Shown here piece after piece: positions 29,101 through 36,645 of a stretch of DNA of 64,000 nucleotides. Source of the stretch: Clostridia bacterium (GTDB lineage Bacteria; Bacillota; Clostridia; Oscillospirales; Acutalibacteraceae). Where the stretch lies: positions 26,615-90,614 of the forward strand of contig JAFWYP010000007.1 in the NCBI GenBank assembly GCA_017517665.1, given 5' to 3'. Below the pieces are notes generated by a model. The model did not search any database and was not told the origin of the DNA. It worked only from the letters and a program-made list of their open reading frames with translations. A program made the translations under genes and the position numbers. Each line of letters opens with the position of its first letter. Within the stretch, counting starts at the first letter, position 1.

Positions 29101-30377
29101 ACGATGGATGCACAAATTACAAGTGCGTATGTGGCTATGAGTTTACAGAAGCAATCACAGCACCCGGTCATAATTACGTTGCTGTTGTAACTGCTCCCAC
29201 TTGCACAAAAGAAGGTTATACAACTCATACTTGCTCTGCTTGCGGCGATACATACGTTAATGATGAAGTTGTTAAACTCGGGCACAACTATGACACAGTT
29301 GTAACCGACCCCACTTGCACAAAAGAAGGTTATACAACTTATACTTGCTCTGCTTGCGGCGATACATACGTTAATGATGAAGTGTCTGCAACAGGTCACT
29401 CACATGAATCTAAAGTAACCAAAGAGCCGACTTGCACAACAACCGGCATAAAAACATTTACCTGCCATTGCGGTGATAGCTATACAGAGATTATCAAGGC
29501 CAACGGTCACACCAAGGGAGAATGGGAATATATCGGCGGTAAGGAATATGCAAAGAACTGCACGGTGTGCGGAGATAAGCTTGAAAGCAAAATTGTTACT
29601 GTAAATATGATGATCAATGGTGAGAATGTGAACAAAACTCAGATTCTCAACAAGTCGACAGCAACAGTTGTCGCAACGGTTACAGATAATTTTACAAATA
29701 ATCTTGTGTTTGCTTCATCTGATGACAGCATAGTTTCGATTGACGCAAACGGCAACATAATTGCAAATGATGTTGGCAAGGCAACCGTTACCGTTACAAT
29801 CAGCGGCACTGCAATTTCCGATAGCATTGAGGTTGAAGTTTTGCCTCGCGATTTTACTATCACTTGGAATGTAAACGGTAAGGTGACAAAGCAAACAATT
29901 AAGGAATATGCATCTATTACTCCGAACATTGATACAAAACGTCCCGGATACAAGTTTGTAGGATGGGATTCTGAAGTTCCTTCTACCATGCCTGCCAAAA
30001 ACCTTTCATTTACTGCAAAATTCGAACTCTCGTTCAAGATGTCAATCCGCAAACCTTCGACCACAACCATCAGCTACGGCGATAGCATTATTCTCCACGC
30101 AGATATGAACGAAGCCCTTCCGAGCGGCTGGACAGTCAAGTGGACGGCGGACAACGGCAACTTCTCTTATTCGGCTAACGGCGAAACCTGCACTATCACT
30201 CCGAGCAAGAGCGGTGACACAACCTTTACCGCAACGGTTTATGACGAAAACGGAAACGAAATCAGCAAAGACACTCAGACAATGAAGTCAAAAGCAGGTT
30301 TCTTTGATAAGTTTGCCGCTTTCTTCAGAAAACTGTTTGGTATGACGAAGATTATTCAGCAGTCAATCAATTTCTAA
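26139..30377 (+). CDS. Giant secreted leucine-rich-repeat (BspA-like) surface protein
   Basis: A 1412-residue protein with a signal peptide (1 to about 43, ending ASAA). Eight 23-residue LRR_5 repeats (VTSIG-x2-AF-x2-C) run from about 100 to 285, with two more near 367-410. Next come InlB-like beta-grasp repeats (GYSFVGWDKVVP, GYTFTDWG, GYFFIGWDKVVP) to about 610, another LRR-like stretch, and Cys-rich units of the type TCTKEGYTTHTCSACGDTY (about 1010-1105). A Big_2-like Ig domain and one more GYKFVGWD repeat follow. The end has the amphipathic motif GFFDKFAAFFRKLFG. No LPXTG anchor. The ATG lies 14 bases inside the end of the SIR2 gene, so the two are coupled. BspA-like proteins bind host matrix or other cells; the partner is unknown. 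Confidence 0.92.
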   Translation: MKMFKKILATVLCVIMVFGSAPLSGLVGLDLPEFNLFTPKASAATYSGTCGDNLTWTLDTNTGRLIINGSGEMYDWISGSSVPWYSYRSYIEKVRISNSVTSIGEYAFYDCSGLTSITIPDSVTSIGKYAFYYCSGLSRITIPDGVTSIGVSAFYGCTKLTSITIPDGVTSIGGSAFWDCYGLTSITIPDSVTSIGGSAFYGCTKLTSITIPDSVTSIGYRAFFRCTGLTRITIGSGVTSIGERAFYGCTGLTSITIPDSVTSIGYLAFSNCDSLEKIYYAGTPEQWEAISVGENNDSLPNIIIFECNSERPYYQKGRCGENLEWILYADGELVINGTGGMKDWSSKTSTPWYKWISQIKSVSVDNGVTSIGKYAFDGCTDLTSITIPDSVTSIGESAFYGCTGLKDVYYNGSGRDWEKIEIRSNNSLLSQATKHYTYYYITWITASEAIEEKVKVGDRIILPAEPQKEGYSFVGWDKVVPETMPANNLEFVAEWSINSHTVTWIVDGNETVDTYNYGDTIVKPADPEKVGYTFTDWGAEISTTVPDEDLVFTATWQAKEYNVTWNVDGEISTDTYYFDDAITAPTPEKDGYFFIGWDKVVPDTMPAESLEFVAQWSKVEYEFEFDGNGIIITAAKDASGDIEIPAIINGYPVIAIDECAFAGSDITSVTIFEGVESIGLFAFAYCDKLETVNIPSSVTEIDYGAFSGCSNIETINISADNNNFVTDEYGVVYTEGFIELVYAPAKSVGEAYAMRSTATYIYPFAFSDCSDFALTISDNLSDEDADEFLLYISVNEFITNDSCINFKAVDGVLYNKAVTKLYKYPVDNKREFYALPSSVTTIADATAFVCVDTAFYLFVDEDIIIAGVDEIFKTPENLTLHIDYASEFTVDHFTMTLLGPAHVCVGDITKADADALNENAEEIIAEQEEIWDEIEPELTPGTDEYDFMKAYVLGYIDMITNYVDCENNHTRLHKYAAVVEKDEGNCTNDGCTNYKCVCGYEFTEAITAPGHNYVAVVTAPTCTKEGYTTHTCSACGDTYVNDEVVKLGHNYDTVVTDPTCTKEGYTTYTCSACGDTYVNDEVSATGHSHESKVTKEPTCTTTGIKTFTCHCGDSYTEIIKANGHTKGEWEYIGGKEYAKNCTVCGDKLESKIVTVNMMINGENVNKTQILNKSTATVVATVTDNFTNNLVFASSDDSIVSIDANGNIIANDVGKATVTVTISGTAISDSIEVEVLPRDFTITWNVNGKVTKQTIKEYASITPNIDTKRPGYKFVGWDSEVPSTMPAKNLSFTAKFELSFKMSIRKPSTTTISYGDSIILHADMNEALPSGWTVKWTADNGNFSYSANGETCTITPSKSGDTTFTATVYDENGNEISKDTQTMKSKAGFFDKFAAFFRKLFGMTKIIQQSINF
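26430..26985 (+). repeat. Eight 69-bp tandem repeats inside the LRR gene
   Basis: Units begin with a GTAACAAGCATAGG core and include GCGTTCTATGG and CTCACAAGCATAACAATTCC. Several are nearly identical at the base level, so the number can change by slippage or recombination without breaking the frame (69 = 23 codons). Two further copies are at 27236-27373. Confidence 0.85.
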
Positions 30378-30397
30378 AGTTTATACCTCAATCAACA

Positions 30398-30463
30398 AAG
30401 AGCTCACCTTCGGGTGGGCTCTTTTGAAATATGAGAAAAGCCCGTCAAAAGACGAGCTTTTTT
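30398..30463 (+). terminator. Two tandem terminators after the LRR gene
   Basis: Hairpin one has AAGAGCTCACC, loop TTCG and GGTGGGCTCTTTT (30398-30425). Hairpin two has AAAAGCCCGTC, loop AAAA and GACGAGCTTTTTT (30436-30463). Both have one central mismatch and T tails. Confidence 0.85.
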
Positions 30464-30514
30464 GATGAATTATATTCTGCAGGAAATCCTGCGCCAAAAG
30501 TACGGCGTTGTTTG

Positions 30515-30534
30515 TTCTAACAAAATTCTAACAA
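30515..30534 (+). repeat. Probable integrase arm sites, right end
   Basis: The same 20 bases as at 21504-21523, in the same direction, 143 bp inside the right att core. A small palindrome TGGAAT-GCA-ATTCCA (30649-30663) lies between it and the core. Confidence 0.6.
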
Positions 30535-30677
30535 ACGGACGAAAAATGAGTTTTTGCATGAATCCAAGCATATCAACACTTGCAGAAATTGACCTTTTGG
30601 TTTCTTGAACTGAACTTTTGTCAGATAATTCTGCAAGGTTCCACCAAATGGAATGCAATTCCACTATCTGAGTGTCC

Positions 30678-30723
30678 CTACGAACCAAAAGGTCAGGGGT
30701 TCGAATCCCTTGCAGCGCGCCAT
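30678..30723 (+). repeat. attR core (46-bp copy of the tRNA-Arg 3' end)
   Basis: Identical to 21385-21430. It starts in the anticodon loop, so no tRNA can form here; the 5' half is absent (upstream bases do not match). Confidence 0.93.
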
Positions 30724-30725
30724 CT

Positions 30726-30769
30726 CGAGTGTTCATAACGGATTCAAGTTGTGAACACTCGATTTTTTG
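30726..30769 (+). terminator. Original chromosomal terminator of tRNA-Arg
   Basis: Arms CGAGTGTTCA (30726-30735) and TGAACACTCG (30752-30761), then ATTTTTTGT. It sits three bases past attR, the place where the tRNA transcript ended before insertion. Confidence 0.75.
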
Positions 30770-30780
30770 TATGTGAAAAC

Positions 30781-30830
30781 AAATAATCCGAAGACTTCAC
30801 CAATCGGTAAAAGTTTCGGATTATTTTTTT
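30781..30830. terminator. Terminator at the end of the hydrolase gene
   Basis: Perfect 12-bp arms AAATAATCCGAA (30781-30792) and TTCGGATTATTT (30815-30826) with T and A runs on both sides, so it can work in both directions. Confidence 0.75.
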
Positions 30831-30881
30831 AATTATAACGAAACATTAAAATTCCGTATGCTCATTCGGTAAAATGCGGTG

Positions 30882-31604
30882 TTATGCGGAAAATTTTTCA
30901 ACAAACTCTATGATAGGTGTATTGTCGTCCAGTCCGTGTGGATGGTGTGCACAGTTTACTTTGCCGACGGAAACAATTATTCCACCGTTTTCCCGATAAT
31001 ACTTTTCAAGAACAGCACCGTTTTCTTCGTAAGGAACAATATTATCGGAATCTCCGTACACAAGTATAACGGGAATCCCGTTCTCCAGAAGCAATTGCAT
31101 TTTATCAATGGGATGCTCTCGGTAGCAGATAAGCTGCGACAAATCCATGCCGGTCGCTTCTATAAATTCCGGCAGCATTTCATTATTTGCTTTTCCGAAG
31201 CCGGCGGGGCACGAAAGGAGATTCATTACCGGCGCATCAAGATAAAGAGCCGAAACACATTCCGGGTATTTTGCTGCGAATTTGCTTGCTATCAGTCCAC
31301 CGCAGCTCATGCCGACGGGAACACATTTTTTATATAAGCCGTATTCTTCCGATAAATATGCGGCAAAACGCTTTTTTAAATCAAGATCTTCATCAAGACA
31401 CCAACGGGTAATGTTTTTTATAAAGGCAAGATGCCAACCCTTTTTCACCATTTCAATTTCAAATTCCGGAAAAGCGCCGAAATATTCAGTTTTTAACAAC
31501 CAGTTTTTGTTTCCGTTTGCATTTTCGGGTAAAACAAGAACAGCCTCTCTTCCTTCAAACAGAAAATCAAGTCGCTTAAAGCCATTCCAGATTGATTCAG
31601 TCAT
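30882..31604 (-). CDS. Alpha/beta hydrolase
   Basis: A 240-residue cytoplasmic hydrolase. The nucleophile elbow is VGMSCGGL (Ser100), an Asp lies in VYGDSDNIVP and the His is probably in AHHPHGLDD near the C-terminus, so the triad is complete. It resembles small esterases of the BD-FAE/prolyl-oligopeptidase-like group found with glycan genes. An SGNH esterase gene is upstream on the same strand, which suggests work on acylated sugars. The substrate is unknown. Confidence 0.8.
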   Translation of the reverse strand: MTESIWNGFKRLDFLFEGREAVLVLPENANGNKNWLLKTEYFGAFPEFEIEMVKKGWHLAFIKNITRWCLDEDLDLKKRFAAYLSEEYGLYKKCVPVGMSCGGLIASKFAAKYPECVSALYLDAPVMNLLSCPAGFGKANNEMLPEFIEATGMDLSQLICYREHPIDKMQLLLENGIPVILVYGDSDNIVPYEENGAVLEKYYRENGGIIVSVGKVNCAHHPHGLDDNTPIIEFVEKFSA

Positions 31605-31697
31605 TCAACCACCGCCTTTATTGAATTATTGCTCATTTTTTGATATTCTTTCGTTTTCAGCTTTGTTTTTGTTACAATAGTCTTTCAGACACAGTAT

Positions 31698-32327
31698 TTA
31701 TATGTGTTTTCCAATAACTTTCTGTAATTCTTCTTTAATAATATGATGTCCTTCGATAGTGGGATGAATGCCGTCAGCGGTCCAATAACCTGTGTTACCG
31801 TCAGCGGATAATTCGTCAAATCTGTTCTGAAGCGGAACAAAATCAAAATCAAATTTTTCTGCAATTTGCTTTGATATTTCAGCCATTTTTCTTACTTCGG
31901 AATTAAAATCAGTCCATAATTTTTCTGTGCAGGCACCTTTTAAGATAAAAGGTTCTAAAATTATAATTTTAATTTCAGGCAAGCTTTCTTTGATTTCATC
32001 AATGAGCATCTCATAAATCATTCTGAATTTTTTCGGACTGACACCGCAGTTCATAGTAAGTTCGTGAGAAACATCGTTGACACCTATGAGAATTGACATA
32101 TAATCGGGTTTTAAATTTATTATATCTTCCTTGATTCGGGCATAAACATCGGTAATTCTGTCTCCGCTTTTGCCGCGATTGATGAATTTGATTTCATCTT
32201 TGTTGTTCTTTTCAAATTCAGAAGCTATAAAAAACGCATATCCGCAGCCTAAGCCGGAATTGATCTGCTCCTCATCATCTCTGTTTGCATCTGTTATTGA
32301 ATCACCCTGAAATAAAAATGTTTTCAT
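31698..32327 (-). CDS. SGNH/GDSL esterase
   Basis: A 209-residue protein without a signal peptide. Block I is FQGDSITDANRDD (catalytic Ser), block II has INRGKSGDRI, block III is ILIGVNDVSHE and block V is WTADGIHPTIEGHHII (Asp and His). Such enzymes remove acetyl groups from xylo- or other oligosaccharides. The ATG at 32327 follows GGAGAGA; the open frame begins 16 codons upstream. It follows a GPH-type symporter gene by about 55 bases. A remnant of a second such gene lies at 34039-34162. Confidence 0.9.
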   Translation of the reverse strand: MKTFLFQGDSITDANRDDEEQINSGLGCGYAFFIASEFEKNNKDEIKFINRGKSGDRITDVYARIKEDIINLKPDYMSILIGVNDVSHELTMNCGVSPKKFRMIYEMLIDEIKESLPEIKIIILEPFILKGACTEKLWTDFNSEVRKMAEISKQIAEKFDFDFVPLQNRFDELSADGNTGYWTADGIHPTIEGHHIIKEELQKVIGKHI

Positions 32328-32381
32328 ATTTATCTCTCCATATATTTTGCGGACCCTAATATACAGAGTCCGCAATTAAAA

Positions 32382-33896
32382 TTATTTAACAATAAACTGT
32401 GAATCTGCGATTTCCGCAATTTCTTCTGCTGTGGTTGCTGTTTTCATCATTTCGGCAACCCTGCTTCTTCTTTCGCGAAGTTCAGCATACATCTGATCAC
32501 GCTTTTCGGCCGTGATGGGATAGAAAAGCTTGGGAACTATACCGAGAGCACCTGTGATGCGGGGAATACCCGTGCCAAGAGCAAAAATCCACCATTTTGT
32601 TCTGTCACTCTGTGTTCCGATAGTAGCACCCTGAACGTAACCGATACCCTTAAGAATGAGGCTGTTAATACTGCCCATAACTGCCATCTGAAGCTTTGCG
32701 ATTGTTGTTTGTGCAACACCGAGCATAGCTTCTGCACGGTAGCCATTCTTCCATTCGCAGTAGTCCATTGTTTCGTTGCCAATTTCTGCGGGAACAACTC
32801 GTCTTAAGCCGTAAACACACATTTCGAAGATTTCTTCAATACCCATCATTGGCAGAATAATATGCTTTTTCTGGAAGTTGTTATTGATTGAACCTAATCC
32901 GAAAACAGTCAACCACAGGAAGTCAGTCCAGGCATCTTCGAAAATCCACAGAGCCTTTGTTGAAAATCTCTTTCTGAGAGGCTCGACGAAGCTGTAGCTG
33001 ATAAATTTAATCGGGAAGGCAGGAATACCGACAATGGTTTGCCAGGTGATAGAGCCGATAACGTCAATATAGAAGTTTGCTCGGCCAGTGCCGACAGAGA
33101 AACCGTTGAAGAAATTTGAAAGCACACAAATAAACATAGGCTTATTTGTGACGATAGCTTTCAATCCTTGAATTACGCTCGGTTTTTTAATGGTCTGCGC
33201 AACTCTTTCTCTTGTAGTGAGGAAGAAATAAAGGCAGAAGACAGCACCGAGAACTGCAAATGAAATACCGAAGGTTGCGAAAAGCTTGGGAAGCTTTATC
33301 TTAATCTTGTTGTTGATTACAAGGTCATAGATGATACCGAAAATCTGCCTCGGAACATCTTCGACGAAATGCGACATTAGATTAGCCGTCGCAATAAGCC
33401 TCGAACGGTCCAACGGTTCAGGCGTTATCGTTGAGCCGAAACCTGAACGGGCAATGCCGGTGAAGGTGTTGGCGGTTTCGGTAATGATTGACATTGCAAA
33501 ATAGAAAATCCATTTGGGAAGGTAATCTCCCGGAGTATCGGGGAAGATAAAGGGAATCAACCAATACCATAATCCCAAAATAGTGAGGGGAAACTGAGCG
33601 AGAAGAAGATAGGGTCTGAATTTACCCCAACGGGTTCTGGTCTTTTCAACAATAACGCCGATAAAGGTATCGTTGAAAGTGTCCCATACAGTTGCAACAA
33701 TGTTCTGAATTGCAAGATAGCTGAAATCGATTTTGACAACATCATATATGTATCGCTCTTTGAAATCGTTGATATTCAGGCTCTGAGCAGTATCCTCAAG
33801 AACATAAGCAACAGTTTCTTTTATGCCGACAAATCGTCTGTTTTTAAGGAGAACGGAATTATCGGTAGTTTCAACAATCTCTCTTTCTGTTGACAT
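32382..33896 (-). CDS. GPH-type sugar:cation symporter (MFS_2)
   Basis: A 504-residue membrane protein with about 12 spans. The pattern WDTFNDTFIGVIVEKTRTRWGKFRPYLL after the second span is the glycoside-pentoside-hexuronide family mark (D-x2-ND-x8-D replaced in part). A long central loop carries CEWKNGYRAEAM, also typical. It would import an oligosaccharide or glycoside with Na+ or H+. It is transcribed away from the AraC regulator and leads the SGNH esterase gene. The sugar is unknown. Confidence 0.88.
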   Translation of the reverse strand: MSTEREIVETTDNSVLLKNRRFVGIKETVAYVLEDTAQSLNINDFKERYIYDVVKIDFSYLAIQNIVATVWDTFNDTFIGVIVEKTRTRWGKFRPYLLLAQFPLTILGLWYWLIPFIFPDTPGDYLPKWIFYFAMSIITETANTFTGIARSGFGSTITPEPLDRSRLIATANLMSHFVEDVPRQIFGIIYDLVINNKIKIKLPKLFATFGISFAVLGAVFCLYFFLTTRERVAQTIKKPSVIQGLKAIVTNKPMFICVLSNFFNGFSVGTGRANFYIDVIGSITWQTIVGIPAFPIKFISYSFVEPLRKRFSTKALWIFEDAWTDFLWLTVFGLGSINNNFQKKHIILPMMGIEEIFEMCVYGLRRVVPAEIGNETMDYCEWKNGYRAEAMLGVAQTTIAKLQMAVMGSINSLILKGIGYVQGATIGTQSDRTKWWIFALGTGIPRITGALGIVPKLFYPITAEKRDQMYAELRERRSRVAEMMKTATTAEEIAEIADSQFIVK

Positions 33897-33969
33897 AATT
33901 TCACCCGACTTTCTGTGATTTGAATAAATAGTTGTTTGAAAATTTTAACGGTTTTTGCTGCAATGCTGA

Positions 33970-34162
33970 TCAGAACAGAGTCTTTGTGCCTGCGTTGTAT
34001 TCCCACAGAGTAAAGGGATTATGTTTTTCTTTTTCAAATCAATCATTCTTAACAGCTTTGAGCCATTCTTCCGCAATAATCATATGACCCGCTATGGTGG
34101 GATGAGTTCCGTCCCGGATAAAATATTCAATTCTTGATCTTTCTGTATTTTCTTGATTTTAT
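33970..34162 (-). pseudogene. Remnant of an SGNH esterase gene
   Basis: Read on the minus strand, an open stretch from about 34162 to the stop at 34039 encodes RDGTHPTIAGHMIIAEEWL, which is block V of an SGNH esterase, very like the intact gene at 31698. There is no start, and a stop lies just upstream. In the same frame another short piece follows (NPFTLWEYNAGTKTLF, stop at 33970), which looks like the tail of a different protein. The gap between symporter and regulator thus holds gene debris. Confidence 0.6.
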
Positions 34163-34287
34163 TGCAGTCTGTTGAAAATACAGGAATTACCGCTGTTAAA
34201 CAATGCAAAAGCAAGATTTGCCAAAATAATTATTCCATTGTACTCCTTATATATTAGATTTTATCATTTTATACAGGAAAAATAAAG

Positions 34288-34317
34288 GTCATTATTAGAG
34301 GAAAAAGTGTCCTTATT
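34288..34317 (+). promoter_or_regulatory. Probable AraC-regulator operator, upstream copy
   Basis: Two direct half-sites, GTCATTATT (34288) and GTCCTTATT (34309), are exactly 21 bp apart, the spacing AraC proteins favour. The 17 bases 34301-34317 recur inverted at 35352-35368. Confidence 0.5.
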
Positions 34318-34330
34318 TGCAACAAAAGAG

Positions 34331-34359
34331 TTGAAATAGCATCCGCAATTAGTTATACT
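34331..34359 (+). promoter_or_regulatory. Promoter of the AraC-family gene
   Basis: TTGAAA and TATACT with a 17-base spacer, 14 bases downstream of the probable operator. Confidence 0.6.
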
Positions 34360-34382
34360 GTGTGTAAGAGGCGGTGATTGTT

Positions 34383-35324
34383 ATGAGAGATGACCTGATA
34401 GAAAGACTTATTATGCACACATATAAAAACCCATCCTTTTTGCTTAAAAATAAAAATGATGATGAGAGAATCATCATTGAGGGCTCCAAGTTAATGAAAA
34501 AAGAAAAGCTTATTGCAGTAAGAGCCGATACAAATACTAATCATTTTCCGGAACACAGTCACGATTATGTTGAGATTATTTATATGTATCAAGGAACAAA
34601 AACCAATATTATAAACAATGAAACCGTTGTTCTCAATGAGGGAGATATCCTTTTTATGACCCAGAATTGCAAGCAGGAGAACTTACCCTCAACCGAACAG
34701 GATATAGCATTCAATTTCATTGTTCTGCCTCATTTTTTCGAGAAAGCTCTTGAAATGCTGAACAGCGAGGAATCAATGTTGCACAGTTTTATAATTCAAT
34801 GCTTGAGGGGCGATAACGGTAAATCAAGCTATCTTCATTTCAGAGTTTCAGATGTACTGCCTGTGCAGAATCTTATTGAAAATCTTATCTGGAATTTACT
34901 TGATGACCGTCAGGAACAAAGAAATATAAACGAAACAACAATGGGTCTTATTTTGCTTCAGCTCCTCAGTCACATTGATGACCTTGATTATAACGGTGAC
35001 GACAGCAGCCTTATATTCCATGTGCTGAATTATATTGAGGCGCATTTTGCGGGCGGCAGCCTGACAGAGCTTTCGCAGATGCTTTTTTACGATTTCAATG
35101 CACTTTCAAAGCAGATTAAAAAACTGACGGGCAAAACCTATACGGATCTTGTTCAAGAAAAGAGAATATCTCACGCTTGTTTCCTTCTTGAAAGCACCAA
35201 TCTCGGAATTTCGGAAATTTCACAGCTTGTAGGTTATGAAAACATCAGCTATTTTCACCGTGTTTTTCGTAAATTTCATGGTATGTCTCCCAAAAAATAC
35301 AGAGATAAAACGGTTACCAAATAA
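34383..35324 (+). CDS. AraC family transcriptional regulator
   Basis: A 313-residue regulator with an N-terminal cupin (HFPEHSHDYVEIIYMYQG near residue 55, then LNEGDILFM) and a C-terminal pair of helix-turn-helix motifs (LTELSQMLFYDFNALSKQIK and GISEISQLVGYENISYFHRVF, ending GMSPKKYR). The cupin would sense a sugar from the transported glycan. It lies between two GPH symporter units, divergent to one. The ATG at 34383 is preferred; a GTG nine bases upstream is in frame but is part of the likely ribosome site. Confidence 0.93.
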   Translation: MRDDLIERLIMHTYKNPSFLLKNKNDDERIIIEGSKLMKKEKLIAVRADTNTNHFPEHSHDYVEIIYMYQGTKTNIINNETVVLNEGDILFMTQNCKQENLPSTEQDIAFNFIVLPHFFEKALEMLNSEESMLHSFIIQCLRGDNGKSSYLHFRVSDVLPVQNLIENLIWNLLDDRQEQRNINETTMGLILLQLLSHIDDLDYNGDDSSLIFHVLNYIEAHFAGGSLTELSQMLFYDFNALSKQIKKLTGKTYTDLVQEKRISHACFLLESTNLGISEISQLVGYENISYFHRVFRKFHGMSPKKYRDKTVTK

Positions 35325-35351
35325 GAAATTGCGGTATAATTCAATTCAGCG

Positions 35352-35368
35352 AATAAGGACACTTTTTC
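35352..35368 (-). promoter_or_regulatory. Probable AraC-regulator operator, inverted downstream copy
   Basis: These 17 bases are the exact reverse complement of 34301-34317. The site lies about 105 bases ahead of the secreted metallo-hydrolase gene and just past the regulator stop, which would let the regulator control the genes to its right. Confidence 0.5.
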
Positions 35369-35472
35369 AACTAAAATGTGTCATTTACTTCTCTGTACCA
35401 TAATGATAAAATTAAGGTGCCTATTGGTAAAAACACACTAATTAACCCAACAAATATATAACGGAGGTTAAT

Positions 35473-36519
35473 ATGAAAAGATTTATTTCGATTATTCTTG
35501 TAATGGTTATGATGTTTGCATGTGCTGTACCTGCATTTGCCGTTCAGGCCGAGCCTGAGCAGACAGCTGTATCTGCTGCAGAGGAAGAAAACGGCGACAA
35601 TGTATTCATCGCTTTCTTCGACAAACTGTTTGCAAAAATCAGGGCGTTTTTCGGAAGTGTGAAGTACTACTTCGTGGTTAAAAAAGAGGGCGTTCCCAAC
35701 ACTATGAACAAAAACGCAATACATATGCTCAAATCGGTTGAAGACGCTATAGGCGACAGCTTTATTATCACAACCGAGGACGGCAAGGTTATTGCAATTG
35801 ACGGCGGTTATAAATTTGAAACCGATTACTTCATTCAGTACCTCAGGGCTGTCACGGGGCAGATTGTGCCGAAAATTGACGCTTGGTTTCTGACTCATCC
35901 CCACACGGACCATGTTCAGGTTTTCAACGAAGTGGCTGAAAACCGCACAAATCAGGTGAAATTTGACAAGGTTATTCTTAAATACGCTCCATATGACTTT
36001 TACGCTTCCATTAACTCAACGGAAGGTGCAGAAATGGTGGGCGAGTTTGACAGAATAAGTAAGGCTTTCCCCGAAAAAGTTCAGATTATCAATGACGGCG
36101 ATGTTTTCAACATCGGTGCTGCAAAAATAACAACGCTTTTCACCTTTGACCCTGCTTTCACAAATGTTAATGATGCCTCTTTGATATTCCGTATGGATCT
36201 GGGCGGAAAAAGCATATTGTTTACGGGTGATGCCGGCGTAAGCTCAGGCAACAAGGTGCTTGCAAACCCCGAATACAGAGAGCTTCTGGATTGCGATATA
36301 TGCAAAATGTCACACCACGGACAGGCCGGTGTATCGAAAGAATTCTATGAAGCCGTCGATCCCGAAATCTGCCTGTGGCCTACGCCTTCATGGGTGTGGA
36401 ACAACTCACATGAATCTCTTGTGCTCCTGACGCCTGAAGTCCGTGCATGGATTGAGGAAATCGGTGTAGAGAAAAACTATCTTTCCTGGCAGGGCTCGCA
36501 GGTTATTTATACGGATTAA
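35473..36519 (+). CDS. Secreted metallo-beta-lactamase-fold hydrolase
   Basis: A 348-residue protein with a signal peptide (about 1-23, ending AFA), then an acidic linker and the amphipathic stretch FFDKLFAKIRAFFG. The MBL domain starts near residue 75: DGG, THPHTDH (metal ligands), LFTGDAG and MSHHGQAG are in order. This layout resembles the ComEC-type extracellular MBL group rather than beta-lactamases. The substrate is unknown. The gene follows the AraC regulator and may be under it. Confidence 0.85.
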   Translation: MKRFISIILVMVMMFACAVPAFAVQAEPEQTAVSAAEEENGDNVFIAFFDKLFAKIRAFFGSVKYYFVVKKEGVPNTMNKNAIHMLKSVEDAIGDSFIITTEDGKVIAIDGGYKFETDYFIQYLRAVTGQIVPKIDAWFLTHPHTDHVQVFNEVAENRTNQVKFDKVILKYAPYDFYASINSTEGAEMVGEFDRISKAFPEKVQIINDGDVFNIGAAKITTLFTFDPAFTNVNDASLIFRMDLGGKSILFTGDAGVSSGNKVLANPEYRELLDCDICKMSHHGQAGVSKEFYEAVDPEICLWPTPSWVWNNSHESLVLLTPEVRAWIEEIGVEKNYLSWQGSQVIYTD

Positions 36520-36645
36520 TCCGATGAAAAACAGTGCTGGCAAATCAGATTGCTTTGTGTTATATTGAATATGCAATTCAATAACTACCGTTTCTCGAAT
36601 TACGAGCTTGCAAAGATTTAAAATTATCATAAAAGGGTGATTGCT

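Larger units (their letters stand above)
21385..30723. mobile_element. Integrative mobilizable element in tRNA-Arg
   Basis: The element is bounded by two identical 46-bp att repeats, about 9.3 kb apart. Content in order: integrase, structured leader, excisionase-like protein, Mob_Pre relaxase, oriT-like hairpins (all minus strand), then a SIR2-family cargo gene and a giant leucine-rich-repeat protein (plus strand), ending in two terminators. It has no conjugation machinery of its own (no coupling protein or type IV secretion genes), so it would need a helper for transfer. Integrase arm motifs recur near both ends. Confidence 0.9.

Noticed and set aside
28467-29399. 310-codon minus-strand ORF inside the LRR protein gene
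   Set aside because: Its Cys/Ile-rich sequence mirrors the repeats of the real gene; no ribosome site and no domain.
30590-30602. 13-bp inverted copy of part of the att core (TGACCTTTTGGTT)
   Set aside because: It could be a trace of an earlier insertion, but it is short and nothing else around it matches the tRNA.
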